A stretch of DNA of 64,000 bases. Source: Bryobacterales bacterium. Its GTDB lineage: Bacteria > Acidobacteriota > Terriglobia > Bryobacterales > Bryobacteraceae. How positions within the stretch are numbered: the stretch's first letter is position 1; the number at the start of each line of letters is the position of its first letter. The notes below the pieces were generated by a model, which had not been told where the DNA came from, did no database searches, and worked only from the letters and a program-made list of their open reading frames with translations. Position numbers and translations under genes: made by a program. The stretch covers positions 310,001 to 374,000 of the forward strand of contig JADKID010000005.1 of the NCBI GenBank assembly GCA_016721425.1, in the 5' to 3' direction. Of the stretch, positions 1 to 7,931 are shown one piece after another.

Positions 1-498
1 CTCGCCGGAGAGCAGGTGGGCCCAACGGGACTCCTTCATTCCGGGGACGCGGGGGAGCTGCACGACGATGGGCTCGGGCTCGCGGGCGGCGAGTTTGGCG
101 AGGGCGTGCTCCAGTGTTTCCAGATCAGCAAAGGGGTGGAGGCGCTCCGTGCGCTGGCGGAGCTCGCCGGGGGTTTGCGGGCCGCGTAGGAGGAGCACGG
201 TGAGCAGAGCCATCTCGCCGCGCGTGAAGTTGAAGCGTTCGCTCAGGCGGTGGCGGTATTTCTCGACGCGGCTGCCGGCCTCCGAGATGAAGGTGGAGAG
301 GCCGCGCTCGCGGAGCGAGTTCAGGGCTTCGCGGACCGTGGCGTCGTCGTAGCTGACGACGGGCTCGCGGTTGGATTTCTGGTTGCAGGCGTTGGCGAGG
401 GCGTTGAGGGAGAGGGGATAGTATTCGGGGGTGGCCATGTCCTTCTCGGCGAGGCAGCCGAGGACACGGGCTTCGATGGGATCGAGGTCGAAGGTCAC
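1..498 (-). CDS. yceH: YceH/DUF480 family winged-helix protein, truncated by window edge
   Basis: The frame is open from a GTG at 498 to the left edge (166 residues, no stop), so the C-terminus is missing; the family is usually about 215 residues. Seen: LDPIEARVLGCLAEK at the N-terminus followed by YYPLSLNALANACNQKSN, the signature stretch of the YceH (UPF0502) family, and a second winged-helix-like repeat (FNFTRGEMALLTVLLLRG). A TGA lies directly before the GTG, so no longer start is possible. The biochemical role of the family is not established; tandem winged helices suggest nucleic-acid or protein binding. Family call is firm, function is open. Confidence 0.88.
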   Translation of the reverse strand, partial: MTFDLDPIEARVLGCLAEKDMATPEYYPLSLNALANACNQKSNREPVVSYDDATVREALNSLRERGLSTFISEAGSRVEKYRHRLSERFNFTRGEMALLTVLLLRGPQTPGELRQRTERLHPFADLETLEHALAKLAAREPEPIVVQLPRVPGMKESRWAHLLSGE

Positions 499-555
499 TC
501 AGTTTGAGGATGCCACAGGTGAGGGGGTGTCGTGGTGAAATAGAGATTCACACAA

Positions 556-1206
556 ATGACATCGTTTCGAAACATGGCGCTGCTCTGGGTAGTGCTGATC
601 CCAGGTGTAGCGCTCGGCGACGATGTGGAATCGTTGCATGTGGCGAACGTGAATTTCGATTTCAGGCCGGGATGGACGCTGCAGTTGCACACGCGGGTGC
701 GGACGTTTGAGAATCTCAGCGCGTTCAACCAGTACCGCCTGGGGCCGATTGTGCTGTGGCAGGCTGCGCCGCGGTTCACGGTGATCGGCGGGTATTATTA
801 CATCGACCAAAACCGGAGGGTGATCCGCAAGCCTTATTCGCTGCATCGGATCTTCGCTGGGGGGCAGTACCGGGTGTTGCGGGGGGAGAGCTGGTCTGTG
901 GATGCGCGCAGCGCGATGGAGCGTTTTATTTCTACGGGGTTTACGGATTACTGGCGATGGCGGAATCGTGGGATGGTGACCTGGAAGACGCGCATCGGGT
1001 TGCCGTATGCCAGCGGTGAGGCGCTGGTGCAGCAGGGCATCTGGTATGGGCGGTATACGGGCGGGATGCAATGGAAGGTGAGCCCGAAAGTGACGATGGG
1101 CGCGGGGTATGAATACCGGCAGGCGGCCGTGGGGCCGGGGTCGCATATCATTGCGACGTTTTTCCAGTGGTCGGCGTATACGCATACGCCGCCGCATGTG
1201 GATTAG
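556..1206 (+). CDS. DUF2490-like outer-membrane protein
   Basis: 216 residues with an N-terminal signal peptide (hydrophobic MALLWVVLIPGVALG, cut near GDD). The mature part alternates aromatic and polar residues in short strands (FDFRPGWTLQLHTRVRTF, FTVIGGYYYIDQNRR, VTMGAGYEYRQAA) and ends in a strand containing aromatic residues, the pattern of a small outer-membrane beta-barrel. It resembles DUF2490 proteins, which have no known substrate. It stands alone, divergent from yceH, with no operon partner. ATG 556 is chosen; ATG 574 would shorten the signal peptide but also works. The barrel is inference from strand pattern. Confidence 0.75.
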   Translation: MTSFRNMALLWVVLIPGVALGDDVESLHVANVNFDFRPGWTLQLHTRVRTFENLSAFNQYRLGPIVLWQAAPRFTVIGGYYYIDQNRRVIRKPYSLHRIFAGGQYRVLRGESWSVDARSAMERFISTGFTDYWRWRNRGMVTWKTRIGLPYASGEALVQQGIWYGRYTGGMQWKVSPKVTMGAGYEYRQAAVGPGSHIIATFFQWSAYTHTPPHVD

Positions 1207-1304
1207 GCGATCCGGCATGGTGAGACGATCTCCCGCAAATCGGCAGGAGCTCTGGGCTTGCCGACTCCGCCCCGATAGAATGTAGTCGATCTGCCAAGGT
1301 GCAA

Positions 1305-1442
1305 GTGGAAGACCCCCATCGCAGGTACGAACGCAGGCAGGCCATCTGGCTGTTTATTTCCTTTGCAGTGATCGGCATGATGGTCGCGGCCATCATGCTC
1401 TACGGGGCAATTCAGGCCGGATTGTGGAAGCCGCGCCGCTAA
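1305..1442 (+). CDS. Small single-pass membrane protein, about 45 residues
   Basis: A short frame too small for usual ORF callers. It begins at GTG 1305 with AAGG at 1296-1299 as a Shine-Dalgarno at a five-base gap; GTG 1299 in the same frame is an alternative giving 47 residues. The product has a charged N-terminus (EDPHRRYERRQ), one hydrophobic helix (IWLFISFAVIGMMVAAIML) and a basic end (LWKPRR), i.e. a membrane microprotein with its N-terminus probably inside. No family is recognised. It sits between a + strand barrel gene and the convergent nuclease gene. Supported by composition and the ribosome site only. Confidence 0.5.
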   Translation: MEDPHRRYERRQAIWLFISFAVIGMMVAAIMLYGAIQAGLWKPRR

Positions 1443-1586
1443 CTGGAAACGACGCCCACCCAACCGCAGGTTTCCCTGCGGGCAGTGGAACCCGGCCATG
1501 CGGGAGATGACGGGCAACTGGCGGACCTCCCTGAAAACGCGCATGGTCTGCCCGTAAAGCCAACGCGCGGGCCCCCGGAGCGGAAC

Positions 1587-2411
1587 TTAGGGCAGTTCGA
1601 AGACAGACAGCACGGGGAAGTGGTCCGAGGGGTAGCGATCGCCCTCGTGGTCCGTGAGGATCTCGGTGCTCAGTACGCGCCACGGGGCGCGGTAGAGGAT
1701 CCAGTCGATTCGAGCCCGACCGGCCTTTCCCTTGAAGCCATGGAACGTTCCCTCCCCGCCTTCGCTCCGTTTGGCGGCATCCTTCCAAGTGTCTTTCAGC
1801 GTGGCGGTGAGAGTTTCGTAGGCGCCGCCCTGCGCGCCGGCGTTGAAGTCACCGGTCAGGACAACCGGCATCTTCTCGTCGTAGAGGGAGAGGCGGTCTG
1901 CGATCAGCTTGGCGCACAGGCGGCGAGCCGCTTCGTCTTCGGCCCGATGCGGGAAGTGGGTGTTGTAGTAGAGGAACTTCGCACCGCCCGGCTTCACTTC
2001 GAACACGCCCCAGGTGACCATGCGGGGGAGAGACATGCCCCAGGCGCTACTGCCGGCGCGCTCGGCGGTGGGCGAGAGCCAGAAGTTGCCGGAATCGATC
2101 AAGGTGAGCTTGTCCTTGCGATAGAAGACACCCATGTGTTCGTCCTGCTGATTGCCGCGGCGGCTGAGGCCGAACCACGCGTAATCGGGAAGCTTTTCGA
2201 CGATGAACTGTCCTTGTTCGTAAAAGAGCTCCTGAGTGCCCATCAGATCCGGCGCGTGGCGGCGGACCGTGCTCGCGAGCAGATCGCGGCGGGCGGTCCA
2301 GACATCGGGGCCGTCGCCGGGGTTTGGGTAGCGAACGTTGAACGTCATCACGCGGAGCGTCTCGGCGTGGAGTCCAGCCGAGAGGATCAGTAGAAACAGG
2401 AAACGAGTCAT
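1587..2411 (-). CDS. Exported endonuclease/exonuclease/phosphatase family protein
   Basis: 274 residues. After a Sec signal peptide (MTRFLFLLILSAGLHA) come the EEP-fold landmarks: TFNVRY (metal/substrate Asn), LMGTQE (metal-binding Glu), VVLTGDFNAG (catalytic Asp and Asn) and SDHFPV (catalytic Asp-His) at the C-terminus. The family hydrolyses phosphodiesters or phosphomonoesters (DNase I, sphingomyelinase and inositol phosphatase relatives); the export signal suggests a periplasmic or extracellular phosphoesterase rather than a DNA repair enzyme. It diverges from the epimerase gene with only 25 bases between the chosen start codons, so the promoters must overlap coding DNA. Substrate unknown. 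Confidence 0.85.
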   Translation of the reverse strand: MTRFLFLLILSAGLHAETLRVMTFNVRYPNPGDGPDVWTARRDLLASTVRRHAPDLMGTQELFYEQGQFIVEKLPDYAWFGLSRRGNQQDEHMGVFYRKDKLTLIDSGNFWLSPTAERAGSSAWGMSLPRMVTWGVFEVKPGGAKFLYYNTHFPHRAEDEAARRLCAKLIADRLSLYDEKMPVVLTGDFNAGAQGGAYETLTATLKDTWKDAAKRSEGGEGTFHGFKGKAGRARIDWILYRAPWRVLSTEILTDHEGDRYPSDHFPVLSVFELP

Positions 2412-2436
2412 GCTCTTCCGTTATACAATCGCACGC

Positions 2437-3717
2437 ATGAAATTGCTGGCGACAATCCTCGTGACGTGCGGTGCACTATTGGGGCAATCTCCGAATCCGG
2501 CGGCGGCGGTGCCTCGCATGGAGGAGGCGCTACGGAAGAGTATCGTCGACTTCTGGTATCCAAAGTCGATCGACAAATCGCACGGCGGATATACGATCCG
2601 CTTCAACGCAGACGGCTCCTGGAAGGGGGACGGGCCGAAGATGATCGTCACGCAGGCACGGCACGTATGGATGTTCTCGCGGCTGGCGCGGGCGGGCTAC
2701 GGCGACAGGGCCGCCATGCTGGCTGCGGCCGATCACGGCTACCGTTTCCTCACGACGAAGATGTGGGATGCGGCCAACGGCGGCTTCTACTGGGAGGTGG
2801 ATGCCGCCGGCAACAAGACAAAGGCGAAGAAGCATCTCTACGGCCAGGCGTTCGCACTGTATGCCATCAGCGAATATGCAATGGCATCCGGCCGCAAGGA
2901 TGTTCTCGATTTCGCGGTTAGGTTCTTCGAACTGCTGGAGCGGCGCTCGCACGACGCGGCGCATGGTGGCTACATCGAGTATTTCAACGAGGACTGGAGC
3001 GAACCTTCCGCCGTCGAGCCGAGCTATATGAGCACGCCAACCGGGCTGAAGCTGATGAACACCCACCTCCACCTGATGGAGGCGATGACAACGTTCTATC
3101 GCGCAACGAATCTGCCGCTGGCCAAGGAGCGGCTCCTGGAGCTGATGACGATTGAAAGCAACAGCGTGGTGCGCAAGGACATCACGGCCTGTACGGACCG
3201 CTACCAGCGGGACTGGACGCCGGTGTTGGAGGGTCTGGCGGCGCGCGTCAGCTACGGGCACGATCTGGAGAACATCTGGCTGCTGGTGGACGCCGCGCAG
3301 GCCGCCAATGTGCCGGTGTCTCCCTACATGGACCTCTTCCGCGCCAACTTCGCCTACTCGCTGAAGTACGGATGGGACGAAAAGGACGGGGGCTTTTGGT
3401 ATCACGGCAGTTTCCGCCAGCCGGCAGCGGGGAGGAGCAAGTCTTGGTGGGTGCAATCGGAGGCGCTGGTCAGCGCGCTCACGATGTACCGCCTGACGAA
3501 AGATCCGCAGTATTGGCGGGTATTTGAGCGGACCTGGGCATTTATCGATCAACACCAGATCGACTGGAAGAACGGCGAATGGTGGGAGTCCGTCAGCGAT
3601 CAACTGGTGCAGAGCGGCGACAAGGGTAGCGCGTGGAAGGCCGGTTATCACAATGGTCGTGCGATGATCGAATCAATTGCCCTATTGAAGGGCATGGCAG
3701 GAGGTTCGGGAAGATGA
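2437..3717 (+). CDS. Exported AGE-family sugar 2-epimerase/isomerase
   Basis: 426 residues from ATG 2437; the longer frame back to 2338 runs into the divergent gene and would bury the signal peptide (MKLLATILVTCGALLG). The protein is an (alpha/alpha)6-barrel of the N-acylglucosamine 2-epimerase / cellobiose 2-epimerase family: KKHLYGQAFALYAISEYA around residue 133, YGHDLENIWLL with His275, WWVQSEALVSALTMY, and GYHNGRAMIESIALL with His405, the two late histidines matching the acid/base pair of this family. Known members epimerise or isomerise free sugars in the cytoplasm; export is unusual. Its stop overlaps the start of the DUF1080 gene (ATGA), so the two are translationally coupled and probably act on the same sugar. 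Confidence 0.85.
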   Translation: MKLLATILVTCGALLGQSPNPAAAVPRMEEALRKSIVDFWYPKSIDKSHGGYTIRFNADGSWKGDGPKMIVTQARHVWMFSRLARAGYGDRAAMLAAADHGYRFLTTKMWDAANGGFYWEVDAAGNKTKAKKHLYGQAFALYAISEYAMASGRKDVLDFAVRFFELLERRSHDAAHGGYIEYFNEDWSEPSAVEPSYMSTPTGLKLMNTHLHLMEAMTTFYRATNLPLAKERLLELMTIESNSVVRKDITACTDRYQRDWTPVLEGLAARVSYGHDLENIWLLVDAAQAANVPVSPYMDLFRANFAYSLKYGWDEKDGGFWYHGSFRQPAAGRSKSWWVQSEALVSALTMYRLTKDPQYWRVFERTWAFIDQHQIDWKNGEWWESVSDQLVQSGDKGSAWKAGYHNGRAMIESIALLKGMAGGSGR

Positions 3718-4367
3718 CGATTTCGAGACGCCAGATGCTCTCAGCACTGGCGGCGGCGCCGGGCGTGGTGATGGCGGGCGGCGAGCCGGGATTCACTCCA
3801 CTGTTCGACGGCAAGACGCTGAACGGGTGGGTGCTGATGGGCGGCCGCGGCCGCGGCTACATTGTGGAAGACGGCGTGATTGTCTGCCCGGCTGACGGCG
3901 GCGGCAATCTGTTTACGGAGAAGGAGTATTCGAACTTTGTGCTGAGGTTGGAGTGGCGTCTCTGGGAGGGCGGCAACAGCGGGGTAGGCATCCGCTCGCC
4001 GCTGCAGGGCGACGCGGCTTACGTTGGCATGGAGATCCAGGTACTGGACGACGAGGCCGAGGTTTACCAGAAGATGGGCCTGAAGGCGGAGCAGTATACG
4101 GGCTCGGTGTACATGGTGTTTGCGGCCAAGCGGGGCTTCGTGAAGCGCAACGGAGCGTGGAACACGGAAGAGATTGTGGCCGATGGCCGCAAGATCAAGG
4201 TGACGCTGAACGGCCATGTGGTATGCGACGCGAACCTGGATGACGTGAAGGATCCGGAGGTATTGAAGAAGCATCCGGGCCTGGCGCGGGCGGCGGGGCA
4301 TGTAGGGTTTCTGGGCCACGGCACGAGAGTGGAGTTCAGGGACATCCGGATCAAGCCGTTGAGTTAG
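3714..4367 (+). CDS. DUF1080 (3-keto-disaccharide hydrolase-like) Tat-exported protein
   Basis: 217 residues from ATG 3714, overlapping the epimerase stop by four bases. The N-terminus MTISRRQMLSALAAAPGVV has a twin-arginine-type signal. The mature part is a concanavalin-like jelly roll: FTPLFDGKTLNGWVLMGG, an LRLEWRLWEGGNSGVGIRS core strand pair and a final VGFLGHGTRVEFRDIRIK strand, all standard for DUF1080 (PF06439). Recent work places the family among 3-keto-glucoside or 3-keto-disaccharide hydrolases, and acidobacteria and planctomycetes carry many copies. With the epimerase it forms a two-gene exported sugar-processing unit; the exact substrate cannot be read from sequence. Confidence 0.87.
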   Translation: MTISRRQMLSALAAAPGVVMAGGEPGFTPLFDGKTLNGWVLMGGRGRGYIVEDGVIVCPADGGGNLFTEKEYSNFVLRLEWRLWEGGNSGVGIRSPLQGDAAYVGMEIQVLDDEAEVYQKMGLKAEQYTGSVYMVFAAKRGFVKRNGAWNTEEIVADGRKIKVTLNGHVVCDANLDDVKDPEVLKKHPGLARAAGHVGFLGHGTRVEFRDIRIKPLS

Positions 4368-5026
4368 GGTGTGAAGACGCGCCGCAGCCAGCTTTGCACG
4401 AGTGGGGCGGCGGTGAGCGGGAAGCGGTGGCGGCCGGGCAGGAGATGAAACTCCACGGCGGAGGCGCGCCGCCGCAGGCGCTCCTCAAAGCGCGCGACGT
4501 CGTGAGCGGGGAAGAACTCATCTTCCGTGCGGGCGATGTGCAGAATGGCGGTCTCGATGGGCGCGCCTGAACTTTGGTCCCAATTCGCGGGAATGCCCCC
4601 GCACAGGGCCACGGCGGCGCGCACGGAGGAGGGGTGGGTGGCGAGGTAGCGATAGTTGAGCCCCACGGATTGGGAGTAGCCCAGCAGCAGCACCTCGTGC
4701 CCGTTCCAGCCGAGCTGCGCCATCAAAGCGTTGAGCATTTGGTGGTGGAGCTCGATGTGAAATTCGGCGGTATCACGGGTACCCCAGTTGTAGCCGGCAG
4801 TGGTGGTGTGGTGGTCGCGCCCGAGATTGAACGTATTGGGCGCCTCGAGGGCGGCGATGTCCGGAGCAGGGCCGAGCAGCCGGCGGGTAAGATCGAGCAT
4901 TTCGGCGGCGGTCATGCCGTAGCCGTGCAGCGCCGCCACGCGATAGGGCGCTGCCTCGCCGTGGCTCAACAGGTAGCGGGCGGGCCGGCGCAGTTCGAAC
5001 GTGCCGGACTGGATCGGAGTGGCCAT
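4364..5026 (-). CDS. Carboxylesterase/phospholipase-like alpha/beta hydrolase
   Basis: 220 residues from ATG 5026; an in-frame GTG at 5086 would add 20 residues but overlaps the probable start of the divergent kinase. The fold is a small cytosolic serine esterase: oxyanion region VAALHGYGM, nucleophile elbow LLLGYSQS with the catalytic Ser, Asp in ARTEDEFFP and His in LPGRHRFP. It lacks a signal peptide. The family (YpfH/carboxylesterase group) cleaves short acyl esters or lysophospholipids. The stop codons of this gene and the convergent DUF1080 gene overlap, so there is no intergenic terminator between them. Confidence 0.8.
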   Translation of the reverse strand: MATPIQSGTFELRRPARYLLSHGEAAPYRVAALHGYGMTAAEMLDLTRRLLGPAPDIAALEAPNTFNLGRDHHTTTAGYNWGTRDTAEFHIELHHQMLNALMAQLGWNGHEVLLLGYSQSVGLNYRYLATHPSSVRAAVALCGGIPANWDQSSGAPIETAILHIARTEDEFFPAHDVARFEERLRRRASAVEFHLLPGRHRFPLTAAPLVQSWLRRVFTP

Positions 5027-5068
5027 GACTGGTGTTGTAACATGGCGGATGCTGGACCTCACAACGAG

Positions 5069-5082
5069 AGGAGGCTGGTCTG
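5069..5082 (+). promoter_or_regulatory. Shine-Dalgarno AGGAGG preceding a CTG start
   Basis: AGGAGG at 5069-5074 lies five bases before CTG 5080 and is the only strong ribosome site in front of the kinase frame. In-frame TAA at 5038 bounds the frame upstream and no ATG, GTG or TTG occurs between that stop and ATG 5188. Start at 5080 adds one hydrophobic helix to the protein. Confidence 0.6.
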
Positions 5083-7548
5083 ACACAAGAGTTCGTCCCT
5101 TGGGGAGTAGTTCTGATCCTGCTGGGCGCGCTCGGCGGTCTGTACCGGCGTCTGCTGGCTGAGCGCAGGCAACGGGAGCCGCGACTCATGGCCAGCCAGG
5201 TGGAGCGTACACTCGACGCCCTGCCGGTCTCCATTTTCCTGAAGGACGTCCATGGCCGTTTCCTCTTTCTCAATCAGAGGCTCCGACAGAAGGCGCGGTT
5301 GCGGAAGGAGGAAGTTGCGGGCCGCACGTATGCTGACCTACTCACGCCGGAGGAGACCGAGTATCACACGAATGAGGACGCGGCGATACTGCGGGGCGAG
5401 CGCCAGATCAGTACGAACGAGGTGGCGATCAGCGTTGATCCGGAAGGGCAGCGGATCGTGCGGATCAGCAAGGTCGCGCTCGACGATTCGCCGTGGGGGA
5501 CTATCCTGATCGGCGCGTTGCAGGACATAACGCCGCACAAGCAGGTGGAGTTAGCGCTGGCGCGGGAGCGGGATTTTATCCGAGTAGTGTTCGATAGCTC
5601 CAACGCGCTGATTGTTGTGCTGGATCTGCAGGGCAAGCTGATCCGCTGGAACCGCCGCTGCGAGGAGATCACGGGATTTCACGAATCGGATCTGCGCAAC
5701 AAGGGGATTTTGCAGCTGATTGAGGAGGAGCAGGAAGCGGCGGAAGTGCGGCGTATCATCGAGATGGCTCCCACCGGCGAAGCGCCTCTATCCGGGATCA
5801 ACCGGATCCGGACGCAAGACGGCCGAACGCTGCATATTTCATGGACGGCCTCGATGATGCGATCGGATGGCGGCGAACCAGAATTCCTGGTGGTAACCGG
5901 CGCCGACATCACCAAGCAGGTGCTGGCCGAGCGGCAGAAGCATCAACTGGCGATGGAACTGCGCACGGTCTGGGAGAGCGCGGGAGACTCGATGATCTTT
6001 GTGGACGGCGCGGGATTGATTGTGGCGGCCAATCCGACGTTCTGTGAAATGTCCGGCATGAAGCGGGAGCAATTGGAGGGTGTATTCTTTACGGGCGCCC
6101 TTTGCGAGTGGCCGGGCCATGAAGAGGAAGAATTGGAGCGCTACCGGCGCGAGTTCGCAGACCGCAGCGTGGCGCCGAATGTGGTGCGGCAGTTCCGGCT
6201 GCAGGATGAAAAGCAGCTGTGGCTGGAGATCACGAATTCTTTCCTGGAGCGGCCCAAGCAGGCTCCGCTGCTGCTGATGGTACTGCGCAACATCACAAGC
6301 CGGGTGCAGGCTGAGCAGGAGTTGCGGGCCACGAATGAGTTTCTGGAGACCACCACACTGTGGGCGCGGGAAATGGCGGCGAGCGCGGAGATGGCGAGCG
6401 TCGCCAAGAGCGAGTTTCTGGCCAACGTCAGCCACGAGATCCGGACCCCGATGAACGGGATTCTCGGCATGACGGAGTTGGCGCTGATGACGGAGCTGAC
6501 GCCGGAACAGCAGGAGTATCTGCAACTGGTGAAGCACTCGGCGGATGCCTTGCTCAGCCTGTTGGATGACCTGCTGGACCTTTCCAAGGCCGAGGCGGGA
6601 CGGATGGAGTTGCAGCCGGCGGCATTCCGTCTCCGCGAGACGATGGAGTACATCATGCGTCCGCTGTGCCATCGCGGCTCGGCGCGCGGACTGGAAGTGA
6701 CGTGGCAGATCGATCCTGAGGTGCCGGAATTGCTACTGGGGGACGCCGGACGGCTGCGCCAGATCCTGATCAATCTGGCGGGCAACTCCATTAAGTTCAC
6801 CGACAGCGGCTTTGTGAAAGTGGAGGTGGGGTGGCGGCAGCGCTCGGACGGATTGTCCGCGATGAGCTTCGTTGTCCGGGATAGCGGAATCGGGATGCCG
6901 GCGCAAAGGCTGGCCGAGGTATTCGAGCCGTTTACGCAGATTGATTCCTCGAGTACGCGCCGGCGGGGCGGAACCGGGCTGGGCCTTTCGATTTCCAACA
7001 AGCTGGTGGAGTTGATGGGAGGGCGGCTGTACGTCTCCAGTGAGGAAGGCATTGGCAGCGCTTTCGCCTTCACGATCCGGATTCCGGTGGCTACAGGCGT
7101 TGAGCCTGGCGAAGAAGAGCTCTCGATCAGTCCGGCCGGAGGGCATACCGGGCTGAAGGTGCTAGTGGCCGAAGACAACGCAATCAATCAGCGGCTCATC
7201 CTGCGCATGCTGGAGCGCGCCGGACACGAGACGACGCTGGTGGGGACAGGCCGCGAAGCGGTGGAGGCTGTGGAGTTGGATTCGTTCGACGTGGTGCTCA
7301 TGGATGTGCAAATGCCGGATCTGGACGGCATTCAGGCGACCGTTCGAATTCGGGATCGAGAGAGTGGAGGGGACAAGCGACTCCCGATCATCGCGATGAC
7401 TGCGCATGCCATGCCCGGCGACCGGGAAAGGTGCCTGGCGGCGGGGATGGATGCATACCTGAGCAAACCACTCCGATTCGATTCGCTGATAGGCGCGATA
7501 GAATCCACAGTGAGTGCAGTGGCGGAGAACGGCCACTCGCCAGAGTAG
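5080..7548 (+). CDS. Membrane-anchored hybrid sensor histidine kinase (PAS-PAS-PAS-HisKA-HATPase-REC)
   Basis: 822 residues if the CTG at 5080 is used (786 from ATG 5188). The CTG form adds FVPWGVVLILLGALGGLYRR, a membrane anchor. Three PAS domains follow (LDALPVSIFLKD; FDSSNALIVVLDLQGKL; VWESAGDSMIFVDGAG), then the HisKA helix with FLANVSHEIRTPMNGIL (phospho-His 452 in the long form), the ATPase with LRQILINLAGNSIKF, DSGIGM and GGTGLGLSI, and a receiver domain (VLVAEDNAINQRL, phospho-acceptor Asp742 in VVLMDVQMPD, Lys in YLSKPL). Hybrid kinases hand phosphate through an Hpt domain, and one is encoded 28 bases downstream. The signal sensed is not evident; PAS domains may bind ligand, flavin or haem. 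Confidence 0.9.
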   Translation: MTQEFVPWGVVLILLGALGGLYRRLLAERRQREPRLMASQVERTLDALPVSIFLKDVHGRFLFLNQRLRQKARLRKEEVAGRTYADLLTPEETEYHTNEDAAILRGERQISTNEVAISVDPEGQRIVRISKVALDDSPWGTILIGALQDITPHKQVELALARERDFIRVVFDSSNALIVVLDLQGKLIRWNRRCEEITGFHESDLRNKGILQLIEEEQEAAEVRRIIEMAPTGEAPLSGINRIRTQDGRTLHISWTASMMRSDGGEPEFLVVTGADITKQVLAERQKHQLAMELRTVWESAGDSMIFVDGAGLIVAANPTFCEMSGMKREQLEGVFFTGALCEWPGHEEEELERYRREFADRSVAPNVVRQFRLQDEKQLWLEITNSFLERPKQAPLLLMVLRNITSRVQAEQELRATNEFLETTTLWAREMAASAEMASVAKSEFLANVSHEIRTPMNGILGMTELALMTELTPEQQEYLQLVKHSADALLSLLDDLLDLSKAEAGRMELQPAAFRLRETMEYIMRPLCHRGSARGLEVTWQIDPEVPELLLGDAGRLRQILINLAGNSIKFTDSGFVKVEVGWRQRSDGLSAMSFVVRDSGIGMPAQRLAEVFEPFTQIDSSSTRRRGGTGLGLSISNKLVELMGGRLYVSSEEGIGSAFAFTIRIPVATGVEPGEEELSISPAGGHTGLKVLVAEDNAINQRLILRMLERAGHETTLVGTGREAVEAVELDSFDVVLMDVQMPDLDGIQATVRIRDRESGGDKRLPIIAMTAHAMPGDRERCLAAGMDAYLSKPLRFDSLIGAIESTVSAVAENGHSPE

Positions 7549-7576
7549 CAATGCGTACAATTCGGGCAGGACGTTA

Positions 7577-7921
7577 ATGATGCAGGAAATCGACTACGAG
7601 TCAGCGCTAGCGCGAGTGGGCGGAGACAGGGAGTTGCTGGCTGAACTGGCCGCCATGTTCGAAGAGGAGTACCCATCCTTGCTGGACGGTGTGAGAACCG
7701 GACTGCGGAGTGCCAGTGGCACGTCGGTGAATGCAGCGGCCCACCAGCTAAAAGGATTGCTGGCACAGTTTGGCGCCGATCATGCGAGGGACGCGGCCTA
7801 CCGGGTGGAAACGGCGGGCCGGGAGGGCGAGCTCAAAGAGGCCGCAGAGGCATTCGCCGAACTCGAGCGTCTGATGGAAAGGCTGCAGCCGGAGTTACGG
7901 GCGATGATTTCAGCGGCCTGA
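7577..7921 (+). CDS. Histidine phosphotransfer (Hpt) protein
   Basis: 114 residues starting at ATG 7577 (ATG 7580 follows directly). The helix carrying AAHQLKGLLAQFGA supplies the phospho-accepting His56 in the standard Hpt H-x-L-K-G motif, and the rest forms the amphipathic helices of a four-helix bundle. The gene follows the hybrid kinase by 28 bases on the same strand, so the two almost certainly form a phosphorelay: kinase His to its own receiver Asp, then to this Hpt, then to an output regulator. No output regulator is adjacent; it must be encoded elsewhere. Confidence 0.88.
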   Translation: MMQEIDYESALARVGGDRELLAELAAMFEEEYPSLLDGVRTGLRSASGTSVNAAAHQLKGLLAQFGADHARDAAYRVETAGREGELKEAAEAFAELERLMERLQPELRAMISAA

Positions 7922-7931
7922 AGCGGCGGCG

